From Pukyongia salina (GTDB taxonomy: Bacteria; Bacteroidota; Bacteroidia; Flavobacteriales; Flavobacteriaceae), in the NCBI RefSeq assembly GCF_002966125.1, contig NZ_CP027062.1, positions 310,001 to 374,000 on the forward strand: a stretch of 64,000 bases of DNA, read 5' to 3'. Under the pieces are notes generated by a model that saw only the letters and a list, made by a program, of their open reading frames with translations, was not told the DNA's origin and made no database searches. This document shows, piece by piece, positions 27,059-36,211 of this stretch. Made by a program: the position numbers and the translations under genes. How positions within the stretch are numbered: the stretch's first letter is position 1; each line of letters starts with the position of its first letter.

Positions 27059-28657
27059 TTAACGTGCAAGCTTTATAGCGTCCAGGTATCTTCGTAATTG
27101 TTTTTTCACTACCGGGAATAGGAAATAAAGCCCTATCATGTTAGGGAATACCATAGCAAAGATCATGGCATCAGAGAAGGCCCAGATAGAATCCATACTT
27201 GCCGCAGCACCTATCACAACGAAGGTACAGAATAGCAGTTTATAGATAAGGTCAGCCCGCTTTCCTCTTCCGAAAAGATACTTCCACGACTGAAGTCCGT
27301 AATAAGACCATGAGATCATCGTCGATACTGCGAACAGCACCACTGCTATGGTTAAAAATATTTTAGAATAAGGAATGTATTCGGCGAAAGCTTTAGAGGT
27401 GATTCCTGCCCCTTCGTAGGTAGCTCCATCGATGATCACCACACCTGCTCCGGTTGCATCTCCATATTCGAAGAAACCACCAAAATTAAAGATGATAATT
27501 ACCAGGGCTGTCATTGTACAGATAACTACTGTATCTATAAAAGGTTCAAGGAGGGCTACTAACCCCTCACTAGCCGAATATTTGGTTCGTACCGCAGAGT
27601 GAGCTATAGAAGCCGAACCAGCTCCTGCCTCGTTAGAGAAAGCTGCTCTTTGGAAACCTACTAATAATACCCCTATAAGACTACCTACTCCAATTGCCGT
27701 AGGTTTGAACGCCTCTGCAAAGATCAAACTAAAGGCATCATCAACCAATGAGAAATTGCTTCCAATGATATAAAGACAACATACTACATATAGTACGGCC
27801 ATAAAAGGAACGATCTTTTCGGTAACGGAAGCAATTCGCTTAATACCTCCAATGATAATGATCCCCACCAGGATAGCCAGTACAACTCCTACAAGAGTCC
27901 CTGCACCTGTGCTCTCCCAATCGAATAATTCTTTAATAACTATGGTTGCCTGGTTGGATTGTGCTGCATTACCTCCTCCAAACGATCCTCCAATACAGAA
28001 GATAGCAAACAGGACGGCTGTGATCTTACCCAACATGGCAAACCCTTTTTCTTTCAATCCTTTCGACAAATAATACATAGGTCCGCCATATACGGTTCCA
28101 TTCTCATCTACGTCCCTGTATTGTACCCCTAGTGTACATTCCACAAACTTAGTGGACATTCCCAGAAGCCCGCAAACTATCATCCAAAAGGTGGCACCGG
28201 GCCCGCCCAGGGCGATTACCAGGGCAACACCTGCAATATTACCGTTTCCAACAGTACCTGAAACTGCTGTTGCCAGGGCCTGGAAGTGACTTACCTCTCC
28301 TTCCTTACTTTCATCCCTAATAGTATCTCTAATATCGCCATCCACTGCTGCTGCCGTGTCTCCAACCTCGTGATGGTCTATTTCATCGTATTTTCCGCGA
28401 ACTGTATTTATCGCTTTACCGAAAAAACGAATATTAGGAAATCCAAAGACCAACGTAAAGAAGGCCGCACTCACTACTAACAAGATCAATACAAAGGGGA
28501 TCCCTCCAATCTCGAAGAATATCACCTGGGTAAAGAAATCGGAAACAGGCTGAAAGGCCTGATCGATCTTTTGATCGAAACCAACATCTTCGGTTTCCTG
28601 TGCAAATGTTATAATGGGGATGAGAAAAGAAAATAGTGAGAGAAGATATTTCTTCAT
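27059..28657 (-). CDS. Alanine/glycine:cation symporter (AGCS family)
   Basis: This 532-residue inner-membrane transporter is expected to carry alanine or glycine with Na+ or H+. A signal-like N-terminal segment (about residues 1-20, ending TFAQ) is followed by roughly ten membrane spans. Family features seen include GFPNIRFFGKAINTVRGKYD, GNGNIAGVALVIALGGPGA, GGPMYYLSKGLKEKG, GVGSLIGVLLVGFQRAAFSNEAG split over two helices, and SWSYYGLQSWKYLFG. The glycine-rich and asparagine-containing helices that bind substrate and sodium are intact. An N-terminal signal-like extension is common in Bacteroidota members as I recall. No obvious partner genes are adjacent. Confidence 0.9.
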   Translation of the reverse strand: MKKYLLSLFSFLIPIITFAQETEDVGFDQKIDQAFQPVSDFFTQVIFFEIGGIPFVLILLVVSAAFFTLVFGFPNIRFFGKAINTVRGKYDEIDHHEVGDTAAAVDGDIRDTIRDESKEGEVSHFQALATAVSGTVGNGNIAGVALVIALGGPGATFWMIVCGLLGMSTKFVECTLGVQYRDVDENGTVYGGPMYYLSKGLKEKGFAMLGKITAVLFAIFCIGGSFGGGNAAQSNQATIVIKELFDWESTGAGTLVGVVLAILVGIIIIGGIKRIASVTEKIVPFMAVLYVVCCLYIIGSNFSLVDDAFSLIFAEAFKPTAIGVGSLIGVLLVGFQRAAFSNEAGAGSASIAHSAVRTKYSASEGLVALLEPFIDTVVICTMTALVIIIFNFGGFFEYGDATGAGVVIIDGATYEGAGITSKAFAEYIPYSKIFLTIAVVLFAVSTMISWSYYGLQSWKYLFGRGKRADLIYKLLFCTFVVIGAAASMDSIWAFSDAMIFAMVFPNMIGLYFLFPVVKKQLRRYLDAIKLAR

Positions 28658-28753
28658 AATTGGATTTTTAGTTAGATACTGGTTAAAAGCAAGGCAAGAT
28701 GCTAAAAAAAATAACCGTTTTCAAATTTTAGACCTAAAAAAGGTAAGGTTCTG

Positions 28754-29764
28754 TTAAACGTTATAAAGTTCTTTCAGGTTTTTTATTTGATCGGGTCTGC
28801 CAATTAATATTAGTTTAGAATCCTTCTGAAGCATTAGCGACGGTTCCGGATTTACTATATAAGCTCCGTCCGGTCCTTTATACCCAATGATCGAACAACC
28901 TGTTTTTTTGCGGATGTCCAAGTCGCGGATCGATTTTTCCTCGCCACCATGGCATATTTTATCAAAGCCTATTTGTTCTACATTAATGCTGTCTTTCTCA
29001 CCAGAGACCGATAGGTTGTCCAGGAACTCCACAAGATCCGGAGTAACTACCAGGTTGGCCATATGGTCTCCGCCAATCTTATCGGGCAGGATCACGTTAT
29101 CGGCTCCTGCTAACTTGAGTTTTTGAAAACTGGTCTCTTCGGTAGCTCTGCTAATGATCTTCAAATCGGGATTGATCTGCCTTGCCGATAATACAATGAA
29201 CAGATTATCCGCATCGCTTGGTAAGGCGCAAATTAAAGTAGAGGCGTTTTTTATTCCAGCTTCCATTAAAACTTCATCCTCGATGGCGTTTCCATGAACA
29301 AAAAGTATTTCTTCATCTCTATGCTGATTTACCAAAGCTTCGTCTTTTTCGATAACGACAAAATCCTGATCGTAATCTCTTAGCTTTTCCGCCGCCTGCA
29401 TTCCATTTCTGCCATAACCACAAACGATCACATGCCCTTCAATTTTTTCGATAGTTTTCTTCACTCTCTTAATTTTAAAGTTTCCAATATTATTCTGTCC
29501 TAAAATATATTCGGAAAATACTTTGATAGCGTAACCCACAATAAATATACTGGAGATAATTAATATGGAGGCGAATATTTTTTCGCCAGGGCTCAAGGGA
29601 TGAACTTCTCCATAACCTACGGTAGTAATGGTAATGACGGTCATGTACACCGAATCTATCCAGCTGTAACCAGAGAATAGTTTAAAACCCATTACTCCCG
29701 CCATAAAGACAAAAAGGACAAGGAATATTGCACCGAATAATTCGGATTTATAAAAATTTTTCAT
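28754..29764 (-). CDS. Potassium channel with RCK (TrkA) domains
   Basis: This 336-residue ion channel has two transmembrane helices around a pore loop with the K+ selectivity filter TTVGYG at 47-52. An RCK N-terminal Rossmann domain follows (VCGYGRNGMQAAEKL near 114-128, then FVVIEKDEALV and DNLFIVLSARQINP), then a TrkA-C-type C-terminal domain (RDLDIRKKTGCSIIGYKGPD). Known: such channels open on nucleotide or Ca2+ binding to the RCK ring, as in MthK. The gene overlaps the upstream PspC-like gene by 4 bp (ATGA), so the two are translationally coupled. Confidence 0.92.
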   Translation of the reverse strand: MKNFYKSELFGAIFLVLFVFMAGVMGFKLFSGYSWIDSVYMTVITITTVGYGEVHPLSPGEKIFASILIISSIFIVGYAIKVFSEYILGQNNIGNFKIKRVKKTIEKIEGHVIVCGYGRNGMQAAEKLRDYDQDFVVIEKDEALVNQHRDEEILFVHGNAIEDEVLMEAGIKNASTLICALPSDADNLFIVLSARQINPDLKIISRATEETSFQKLKLAGADNVILPDKIGGDHMANLVVTPDLVEFLDNLSVSGEKDSINVEQIGFDKICHGGEEKSIRDLDIRKKTGCSIIGYKGPDGAYIVNPEPSLMLQKDSKLILIGRPDQIKNLKELYNV

Positions 29765-29991
29765 AGATCGAATACCGAGGTTCGTTTAGTATAAACCAGG
29801 TCTTTTAACTTCAACCAGAAGGCCAGGGTAAGGTAGATCGCAAATCCCACTCCCAGGGTGGCAAAGGACACGTATATGAAAAAAAGCCGTACGCTTTTAG
29901 CGCGCATCCCTAATCGGTCGGCCAACCTCGCACACACATAATACCCGCGTTTCTCGAGATAATAACGGATGTTGTAAACCAGTTGTAACAT
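29761..29991 (-). CDS. Small PspC-like membrane protein
   Basis: This 76-residue protein resembles the PspC domain, with Arg/Lys-rich LADRLGMRAKSVRLFFIYVS leading into one membrane segment at about 38-60. Known: PspC-type proteins sense envelope stress. The stop codon overlaps the start of the K+ channel gene (29761-29764), so coupling suggests that the small protein may assist or tune the channel, but that is inference. The start at 29991 gives MLQLVYNIRYYLEKRGYYVC; the PspC-like part begins soon after. Confidence 0.7.
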   Translation of the reverse strand: MLQLVYNIRYYLEKRGYYVCARLADRLGMRAKSVRLFFIYVSFATLGVGFAIYLTLAFWLKLKDLVYTKRTSVFDL

Positions 29992-30036
29992 TACTGCAAA
30001 TTACTACTTTTTAATTATTTGTTCCAGATTATCCCT

Positions 30037-31314
30037 TCACAACTTTTTTCGAATTAACTTGTTACCTATTGCACACTGAAGACACTTTTTTGTATCGCAA
30101 TAATTAGTCTTAAGTTCTAAAAGTGCCTGACTTTCCAGAAGATCTTCTGCACTCACTCCTATCTCATCGAAATTTCGGATAATGGTGTTGGATTCGGCTT
30201 TCAGGGAACGCGACACCACGAGTATCTCTTCATCACTAAATCTCCCGTTCTCTCTTAGATAAAAGAATTTTAACGGTAAAACTACATTTATCAGAAGCAG
30301 GTCTAGAAAAGTGGCATGGAGTCGTTTAGATGTATTCCTTACTTGTTTTCCGAAACTGTAATGTGTATCCCAATAATCATTTGCTTCACAGTGTAAAACA
30401 TGGTAATAATCGTCCTTCGTTTTCGCCTCCAGCAGCTTGGAAAAAAGATGAGGTTTGTTGCAGTATAATGCAGCTAATTGTGATAACCTGATGGTGGGAA
30501 AATTGTTTGGACGCAGCCGAAAGAATTTTGGTGAAATTATGTGGTCATTATGTATTGCATATTTCAATTTCAGAAATGAATAATGATCCTTGAGAACTCT
30601 AAAATATAGATCCTCGCAATCTCCCTCCAGCATCCCCGCTTGGCCCATGAGCAAAGCCTCCAGCATGTTTGGTTGTGTTGCGCATTTACGCACCACGGAA
30701 AAATCGACCGATTGTGCCACACTTCTAAAGGATTCTGAATTAACCTTTGTACCGAAAGCCGCCGCCAGTGACTGGAAAAACAACGCCTCCCAATCGTTAT
30801 TGAGATTTTCAAGATCACGTGCAAATCGGTCTGTCCTGTTTTCAAGTCGTTGGATAAAAAGCCGTTCCATCCAATTTCTTAAAGTGAAATCATCCACCAT
30901 ACGAAAATCCCTTTCACAAGGAATCCAATTCGCCGTGTTCCGAAATAACTTTTTATAGGCAGCCACAGTAGCGGCAGATACCCAGTGTTGAAGCTCGATA
31001 GTAGGGATCTCTGAACCGTCTTTTCTATAGACCCGCTCATCAAAGTGCCACACAACATGCAAGATCACATTATCATAAGCAGGGTCTTCATGATGCTTGT
31101 GTTTATACCAGGAGATTGAACGAACATGGATTTCAATATTCCCTGCCCACAGCACCTGAGCTATGGAAACCTGACCGTTGAAGAAATCGGGGCCAGAGTT
31201 AGCATTATGAAGGCCCGGCGAATGGACGACCACAGTTTCGTTGTTTACCGTCCTTAAATTCGCAACATCGAACTTCCGATACTTCCACACGTAATGCAGA
31301 AAATCTTCTTTCAA
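30037..31314 (-). CDS. DUF2851 family protein
   Basis: The 425-residue sequence matches DUF2851, a family of unknown function common in Bacteroidota. Typical segments include MKEDFLHYVWKYRKFDVANL at the start, VVHSPGLHNANSGPDFFNGQ, WAGNIEIHVRSISWYKHKHH with a His/Asp cluster, and the C-terminal cysteine pattern CDTKKCLQCAIG. The conserved N-terminal part (PDFFNGQ, NIEIHV) and the histidines suggest a nuclease-like or metal-binding site, but no activity is established. It lies downstream of the cysteine-synthase-type gene and its terminator, on the same strand. Confidence 0.85.
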   Translation of the reverse strand: MKEDFLHYVWKYRKFDVANLRTVNNETVVVHSPGLHNANSGPDFFNGQVSIAQVLWAGNIEIHVRSISWYKHKHHEDPAYDNVILHVVWHFDERVYRKDGSEIPTIELQHWVSAATVAAYKKLFRNTANWIPCERDFRMVDDFTLRNWMERLFIQRLENRTDRFARDLENLNNDWEALFFQSLAAAFGTKVNSESFRSVAQSVDFSVVRKCATQPNMLEALLMGQAGMLEGDCEDLYFRVLKDHYSFLKLKYAIHNDHIISPKFFRLRPNNFPTIRLSQLAALYCNKPHLFSKLLEAKTKDDYYHVLHCEANDYWDTHYSFGKQVRNTSKRLHATFLDLLLINVVLPLKFFYLRENGRFSDEEILVVSRSLKAESNTIIRNFDEIGVSAEDLLESQALLELKTNYCDTKKCLQCAIGNKLIRKKL

Positions 31315-31354
31315 AATAAAATGAGTAAGGCGGGAGAGTAGAAATGCTTTACTA

Positions 31355-31386
31355 AAATAAAAAAATCCTGCCAGGTAGCAGGATTC
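31355..31386 (-). terminator. Rho-independent terminator after the cysteine-synthase-type gene
   Basis: AATCCTGC (31364-31371) pairs with GCAGGATT (31378-31385) around six bases. On the minus strand a T tract follows (A run 31359-31365). It lies 15 bp after the stop at 31400 and separates this gene from DUF2851. Confidence 0.85.
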
Positions 31387-31399
31387 GAACGAGTAATTG

Positions 31400-32380
31400 T
31401 TACTCTATATATCCTTTTTCCCGCATCCAGTCGTCGTTGAACATCTTTCCTACATATCTACTTCCATGATCGTGAAAAAGTACAACAACCACATCGTCTT
31501 CATTAAAGTGTTCTTTCAACTGAAGCACACCTTTGATAGCTGCTCCTGCCGAATTTCCAAGGAACATTCCTTCCTTCTTAGCCAATTCCTGAGTGTAGAC
31601 CGCAGCGTCCTTATCGGTTACCTTGGTGAAACCGTCAATGATGTCAAAATTTACGTTCTTGGGTAATATATCCTCTCCTATTCCTTCTGTGACATATGGA
31701 TAGATCTCATTCTCATCGAAGATTCCCGTCTCATGATATTTCTTGAATACACTTCCGTAGGTATCTACTCCCCACACTTTAATATTGGGATTCTGTTCTT
31801 TAAGATAAGTTCCCACACCGCTAATAGTTCCTCCGGTTCCAACACCTACTACAAAGTGAGTTATCTTACCATCGGTTTGTTTCCAAATCTCCGGGCCGGT
31901 ACTTTCGTAATGCGCCCTGGTATTACTAGGATTGTCATACTGATTTACATACCAGCTATTAGGTGTTTCCTCAGCCAGCCTTCTAGAAACCGAATAATAC
32001 GATCTGGGATCGTCTGGTGCCACATCGGTTGGGCAAACAACCACCTCGGCTCCAACAGCCCTTAGAACATCCATCTTTTCTTTAGACTGCTTATCGGAAA
32101 TAACAAAGACACATTTATAGCCTTTTACAATGGCCGCTAGCGCAAGGCCCATCCCTGTATTACCGGAAGTACCTTCAATGATAGTACCGCCCGGTTTTAA
32201 TCTGCCGTCGGCTTCAGCATCTTCGATCATTTTTAGAGCCATCCGGTCTTTAACCGAATTCCCCGGGTTAAAGGTCTCGTATTTAGCCAGTACCATGCAG
32301 GGCAGTTCTTCGGTTAATTTATTGATCTTCACCAAAGGGGTGTTACCAATTGTTTCAAGTATGTTCTCTGCGTAATCCAT
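31400..32380 (-). CDS. PLP-dependent cystathionine beta-synthase / cysteine synthase
   Basis: This 326-residue fold-type II PLP enzyme has PLP lysine Lys44 in NPGNSVKDRMA, the substrate loop EGTSGNTGMGLALAA and the phosphate loop GTGGTISG. Residues such as SKEKMDVLRAVGAEVVV and SNTRAHYESTGPEIW follow the pattern of cystathionine beta-synthase more closely than that of CysK, but there is no C-terminal CBS pair. Either role, beta-replacement with homocysteine or with sulfide, is possible. The start at 32380 (MDYAENILETIGNTPLVK) lies a short distance after a TTG / TACTTTTG promoter; the longer frame to 32401 would begin inside it. A terminator follows. Confidence 0.85.
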   Translation of the reverse strand: MDYAENILETIGNTPLVKINKLTEELPCMVLAKYETFNPGNSVKDRMALKMIEDAEADGRLKPGGTIIEGTSGNTGMGLALAAIVKGYKCVFVISDKQSKEKMDVLRAVGAEVVVCPTDVAPDDPRSYYSVSRRLAEETPNSWYVNQYDNPSNTRAHYESTGPEIWKQTDGKITHFVVGVGTGGTISGVGTYLKEQNPNIKVWGVDTYGSVFKKYHETGIFDENEIYPYVTEGIGEDILPKNVNFDIIDGFTKVTDKDAAVYTQELAKKEGMFLGNSAGAAIKGVLQLKEHFNEDDVVVVLFHDHGSRYVGKMFNDDWMREKGYIE

Positions 32381-32398
32381 AAAATTGTTTAGACGGTG

Positions 32399-32429
32399 CA
32401 AAAGTACACTTTCAACTAACGATGTGCAA
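32399..32429 (-). promoter_or_regulatory. Promoter of the cysteine-synthase-type gene
   Basis: On the minus strand TTG (32429-32427) is followed after 20 bases by TACTTTTG (32406-32399), matching TAnnTTTG. The predicted transcription start is near 32392, leaving about 12 bases to the ATG at 32380. Confidence 0.55.
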
Positions 32430-32437
32430 GGTTCGGG

Positions 32438-33673
32438 TTATTCAAATCTTATGGCCTTCACCGGCGAGATACGTGTAATGATCCAGGAAGGTATAAGCAG
32501 CATAAGCAAACACAATAAAAAGGTTCCCGTATTCAGTAATAAGATGTATCCAAGGTCGAGATAGACGGGTGCTTCGGTTACGTAGTAGGTATCCGGGTCG
32601 AGAGGAAACAACTTGAAGTATTTTTGTGCCAACAGGAGTCCGATCCCAATAACATTTCCGAAGAAAAGTCCCAGGCAAATAAGGTACATTGCATTGTAGA
32701 TAAATACCTTCCTCACACTCCAATCGTTACTCCCCAGGGCTTTTAAGATCCCTATCATTTGTGTTCTCTCCAAAATTAGAACCAATAAGGCAGTGATCAT
32801 ATTGATCCCCGCCACCAGGATCATAATCCCAATGATAAGCGCAATATTGAAGTCGAACAGGTCCAGCCATTCGAAGATGGAACCGTACTTTTGCCGGATG
32901 GTTTGAGTGTCGAGGGTACTGGCGGTTTCCATATAGACCGCATTGCCAATATTCTCGATCTCATCAAAATCGTCTACAAATAGCTCGAAAGCCCCTATTT
33001 GGTCATCCTCCCATTTATTGAGCCGTTGTATATGCCTGATATCGGCAATGATGTATTGCTCATCGAACTGCTGAAATCCGCTGTTGTAAATACCTACTAT
33101 ATCGAAGCCTCTGCTCCTTGGTGGTTTAGAGCTATCTGCATTGATGAAAAATGTTACTACTTTGTCTCCTAGTTTCAGATCGAGTCTCTTGGCAAGATAT
33201 TGTGAAATTAGAATATCCGAATTGAGATCGCCCGAAAAATCCGGCAGCTCACCTTCCACGAGATATTCTTCGAAATTCTGCCATCTGTAATCTTCGGCCA
33301 CACCTTTCACCACAATCCCTTCAAAGTCGTTTTCGGTGCGGATCACCCCTCCTTTCATCGCAGTGATCTGGATGTGACTGATTCCTTCCACCAAATTGAA
33401 ATTTGGGTAGAAATCCTGCTTTTTTGAAATGGGGATCTGCGAATCGTTAGAGAAGTTGGTGTCGAAATTTGTGATGACTATATCCCCGTTAAAGGCCGAT
33501 ACTTTTTCTCGTATTTTTTTCTGAAGTCCTACCCCCGTAGCAATAGAGATGAGCATCATTATAACTCCAATAGCGATAGCCGTTATGGCAATTTTTATTA
33601 TTGGTGCCGAAATGCTACTTTTACGATCCTTGGATGCAATGATGCGTCTGGCAATGAAGAATTCGAAATTCAC
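32438..33673 (-). CDS. FtsX-type permease (LolC/E-like)
   Basis: This 411-residue ABC-transporter permease has an N-terminal membrane helix (IIKIAITAIAIGVIMMLISI, about 26-45), then a large periplasmic MacB-type domain. The C-terminal FtsX block has three membrane helices (about 268-400, e.g. IALIIGIMILVAGINMITAL and YLICLGLFFGNVIGIGLLLA). Known: LolC/LolE move lipoproteins to the outer membrane. The start appears to be GTG at 33673 (MNFEFFIARR), because an in-frame TAA lies two codons upstream and the family normally begins with this sequence. It is divergent from the NamZ-like gene with only 9 bp between. The ATPase partner is not next to it. Confidence 0.85.
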   Translation of the reverse strand: MNFEFFIARRIIASKDRKSSISAPIIKIAITAIAIGVIMMLISIATGVGLQKKIREKVSAFNGDIVITNFDTNFSNDSQIPISKKQDFYPNFNLVEGISHIQITAMKGGVIRTENDFEGIVVKGVAEDYRWQNFEEYLVEGELPDFSGDLNSDILISQYLAKRLDLKLGDKVVTFFINADSSKPPRSRGFDIVGIYNSGFQQFDEQYIIADIRHIQRLNKWEDDQIGAFELFVDDFDEIENIGNAVYMETASTLDTQTIRQKYGSIFEWLDLFDFNIALIIGIMILVAGINMITALLVLILERTQMIGILKALGSNDWSVRKVFIYNAMYLICLGLFFGNVIGIGLLLAQKYFKLFPLDPDTYYVTEAPVYLDLGYILLLNTGTFLLCLLMLLIPSWIITRISPVKAIRFE

Positions 33674-33682
33674 GGATTAAAG

Positions 33683-34984
33683 ATGCGGTTAACTTTATTC
33701 AAAAATACACTATTCCTGCTTGTCTTATTTTGTTTTTCCTGCGGAAGTGGTTCCGGGAAGGAAAACGCTGCCGATAATGAGGATATTGTGATCCATGATA
33801 TGTACCCCCTCGATGAGGTTCAGAAAAAAAATAATATGGAAAACAGCGACCCTATTGTTGTAGGCGCAGAACGATTCGATGTCTATAAAAAGTTTCTTCA
33901 GAATAAAAAAGTGGGAGTAGTTGCCAACCAGACCTCGGTAGTGACTTATCGCTCTGAACCGGACAACAGTCTTAACGCTTTCGACGTTGAAATGCATTTG
34001 GTGGATTTTTTACTTCGGAAAGGAATTTCTGTTAAAAAGGTATTTTCTCCCGAACATGGATTTCGGGGGGAAGCAGATGCCGGTGAAGCCGTTAAAGATG
34101 GCGTTGATACTAACACCGGCCTACCTATTGTATCTTTGTATGGGAAGAATAAGAAACCCTTTGTGGATCAGCTGAAAGATCTCGATGTGATGGTCTTCGA
34201 TATGCAGGATGTAGGAGTTAGGTTCTACACTTACGTTTCAACCATGCACTATATCATGGAGGCTGCCGCCGAAAATGGTATTCCTGTTATTGTGATGGAC
34301 CGGCCAAACCCTAACGGACATTATATAGACGGCCCAATGATGGAAGAAGCACATCGAAGTTTTTTGGGTATGCATCCGGTTCCGCTTGTTCACGGGATGA
34401 CCATGGGCGAATACGCACAAATGATCAACGGAGAGGGATGGTTGTCTAATGGAGTTCAATGTGAATTGGAAGTAATACAGATGGAAAATTACACCCATGA
34501 TACCGTTTATTCTGTCCCAATTCGGCCTTCACCCAATCTACCTAACGACACAGCAATAAACCTATATCCCAGTCTGGGACTGCTGGAAGGAACTAATCTC
34601 AATGCGGGTCGAGGTACCGAGATGCAATTTCAGATTTTCGGATCGCCCCACCTTCCTGCCGGGATCTATACTTTTAGGTACACACCTCAGCCTAATTTTG
34701 GTTCTAAAAATCCGAAACACAAGGGTACGCAATGCAACGGACTCGACCTTCGCGATACACCAAGGATGAACAAGGTGGATCTAAGCTGGATCATAGAAGC
34801 TTATAAAAACCATACAAGGAAGAACGAATTTTTCAACACCAAAAATTTTACGGCTCACGCAGGAACGGCAAAACTTCAGAAGCAAATAGAACAGGGACTT
34901 TCCATGGAAGACATTCGCAATAGCTGGCAAGATGATCTTAAAGCCTATAATGCGATGCGAAAAAAGTACCTTTTATATGATTAG
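33683..34984 (+). CDS. DUF1343 / NamZ-like exo-N-acetylmuramidase lipoprotein
   Basis: This 433-residue protein has a lipoprotein-type signal (about 1-20, Cys in LFCFSCGSG) followed by an acidic linker and then a DUF1343 domain. Typical segments are VGVVANQTSVV, FSPEHGFRGEADAGE, DVMVFDMQDVGVRFYTYVST and VMDRPNPNGHYIDGPM. Known: a Bacillus subtilis member is an exo-beta-N-acetylmuramidase (family GH171) that removes MurNAc from peptidoglycan fragments, using the conserved histidine and acidic residues seen here. The inferred role is cell-wall turnover or scavenging at the outer membrane. Confidence 0.86.
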   Translation: MRLTLFKNTLFLLVLFCFSCGSGSGKENAADNEDIVIHDMYPLDEVQKKNNMENSDPIVVGAERFDVYKKFLQNKKVGVVANQTSVVTYRSEPDNSLNAFDVEMHLVDFLLRKGISVKKVFSPEHGFRGEADAGEAVKDGVDTNTGLPIVSLYGKNKKPFVDQLKDLDVMVFDMQDVGVRFYTYVSTMHYIMEAAAENGIPVIVMDRPNPNGHYIDGPMMEEAHRSFLGMHPVPLVHGMTMGEYAQMINGEGWLSNGVQCELEVIQMENYTHDTVYSVPIRPSPNLPNDTAINLYPSLGLLEGTNLNAGRGTEMQFQIFGSPHLPAGIYTFRYTPQPNFGSKNPKHKGTQCNGLDLRDTPRMNKVDLSWIIEAYKNHTRKNEFFNTKNFTAHAGTAKLQKQIEQGLSMEDIRNSWQDDLKAYNAMRKKYLLYD

Positions 34985-34994
34985 CCGGAGGGAC

Positions 34995-35489
34995 TCAGGA
35001 TTTAAGACGGCGTTTCATTTCCTCAACTATATTGAAGGCTGCCGGACAAATAGCCACATTCTCTAGTGTAAGATTAGATATCTGTTGAAATTTTTTTCGG
35101 TCGGTGTGCGGAAATTCCCTACAGGCCTTAGGACGAACATCATAAATGCTGCAGAAATTATCTGGTCCCAGGAAAGTACAGGGCACAGATTGGAGCACAT
35201 AATCGTTTTCTTCATCTATCCTCAAGTAGGCCTCTATAAATTTCTGAGGCTTCATTTTAAGATGTTTGGAAATTCTCGCTATATCCTTATCTGTAAACAA
35301 AGGCCCTGTAGTCTTGCAACAATTGGCACACTCTAAACAATCCGTTCGCCGAAATTCCTCATCATGCAGCTCCTGCATGAGGGAATCGAGATGTTTAGGA
35401 GGTTTTTGCTTTAGTTTAGCGAAGAACTTTTTATTCTCCTTATGCGTATCTTTGGCCTTATTTGGGAGATTTTTCAGGATGTCTTCCAT
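34995..35489 (-). CDS. YkgJ-family cysteine-cluster protein
   Basis: This 164-residue protein has the signature DCLECANCCKTTGPL (CxxCxxCC) near 54-68 and further cysteines in the CTFLGPDNFCSIYDVRPKAC stretch near 105-125, which probably bind Zn or an Fe-S cluster. No catalytic activity is established for the family. It diverges from the methyltransferase gene with only 17 bp between the two start codons, and converges on the NamZ-like gene. The start at 35489 (MEDILKNLPNKAKDTH) is the only good one. Confidence 0.85.
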   Translation of the reverse strand: MEDILKNLPNKAKDTHKENKKFFAKLKQKPPKHLDSLMQELHDEEFRRTDCLECANCCKTTGPLFTDKDIARISKHLKMKPQKFIEAYLRIDEENDYVLQSVPCTFLGPDNFCSIYDVRPKACREFPHTDRKKFQQISNLTLENVAICPAAFNIVEEMKRRLKS

Positions 35490-35506
35490 GGTTCAAATGT
35501 AGTTAA

Positions 35507-36211
35507 ATGGATGATATCTTTGGAAAGGCCTTGCTCGATTACCATGCCGGGGAGCAAATGGGAGAACTTATAACCGAAACTTCCATCAGTGAAGAAGATG
35601 TACTTCCTGTCTCCTATCTTTTCAGAAGTTTTAATACTATGCCGTCCATAGAGCGCACAGCTTTAGCACATTGCCGGGGTTCTGTTCTGGATGTGGGCTG
35701 CGGAGCCGGTAGTCATTCGTTGTACCTGCAGAAACAAGGCCGGGATGTTACCGCCATAGACGAATCCCCGGGGGCTGTACAAGTTGCCCGTTCCAGAGGT
35801 GTTAAAAAGGCGATTCACTCATCACTGCTCAATTTTTCTGAAGGTCGTTTCGACACCATCCTGCTGCTAATGAATGGCACGGGAATATTCTCTACCCTCG
35901 AGGAAGTACCGCGATATCTGGAGCATTTAAGAACATTGTTAAACGCTAAAGGACAGATCCTGATCGATGGCAGTGATCTTCAATATATGTACGATCGAAC
36001 CTCTGAAGGAGGAATCATGGTTCCTGCTAACCGTTATTATGGCGAATTGGATTTTGTGATCACATATAAGGGTAGATCTACCAAACCATTCCCCTGGTTA
36101 TACCTGGATGAACGGCTGTTCGAACTTCTGGCAAATGATCACGGATTCAATTTCGAGATCCTGGAAAGAGGGGATAATTTCGACTATCTGGCAAAGCTTA
36201 GTGTCCGGTAG
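35507..36211 (+). CDS. Class I SAM-dependent methyltransferase
   Basis: This 234-residue protein has motif I VLDVGCGAGSHSLYLQKQG near 61-79, motif II DVTAIDESPGAVQVAR and the later FDTILLLMNGTGIFSTLEEV. The substrate is not evident. The N-terminal region (MDDIFGKALLDYHAGEQMGELI) precedes the Rossmann fold and may hold the acceptor site. It overlaps the 3' end of the convergent DUF2059 gene by 14 bp (36198-36211). The 17 bp intergenic distance to the divergent YkgJ gene leaves no room for a normal promoter between them. Confidence 0.85.
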   Translation: MDDIFGKALLDYHAGEQMGELITETSISEEDVLPVSYLFRSFNTMPSIERTALAHCRGSVLDVGCGAGSHSLYLQKQGRDVTAIDESPGAVQVARSRGVKKAIHSSLLNFSEGRFDTILLLMNGTGIFSTLEEVPRYLEHLRTLLNAKGQILIDGSDLQYMYDRTSEGGIMVPANRYYGELDFVITYKGRSTKPFPWLYLDERLFELLANDHGFNFEILERGDNFDYLAKLSVR

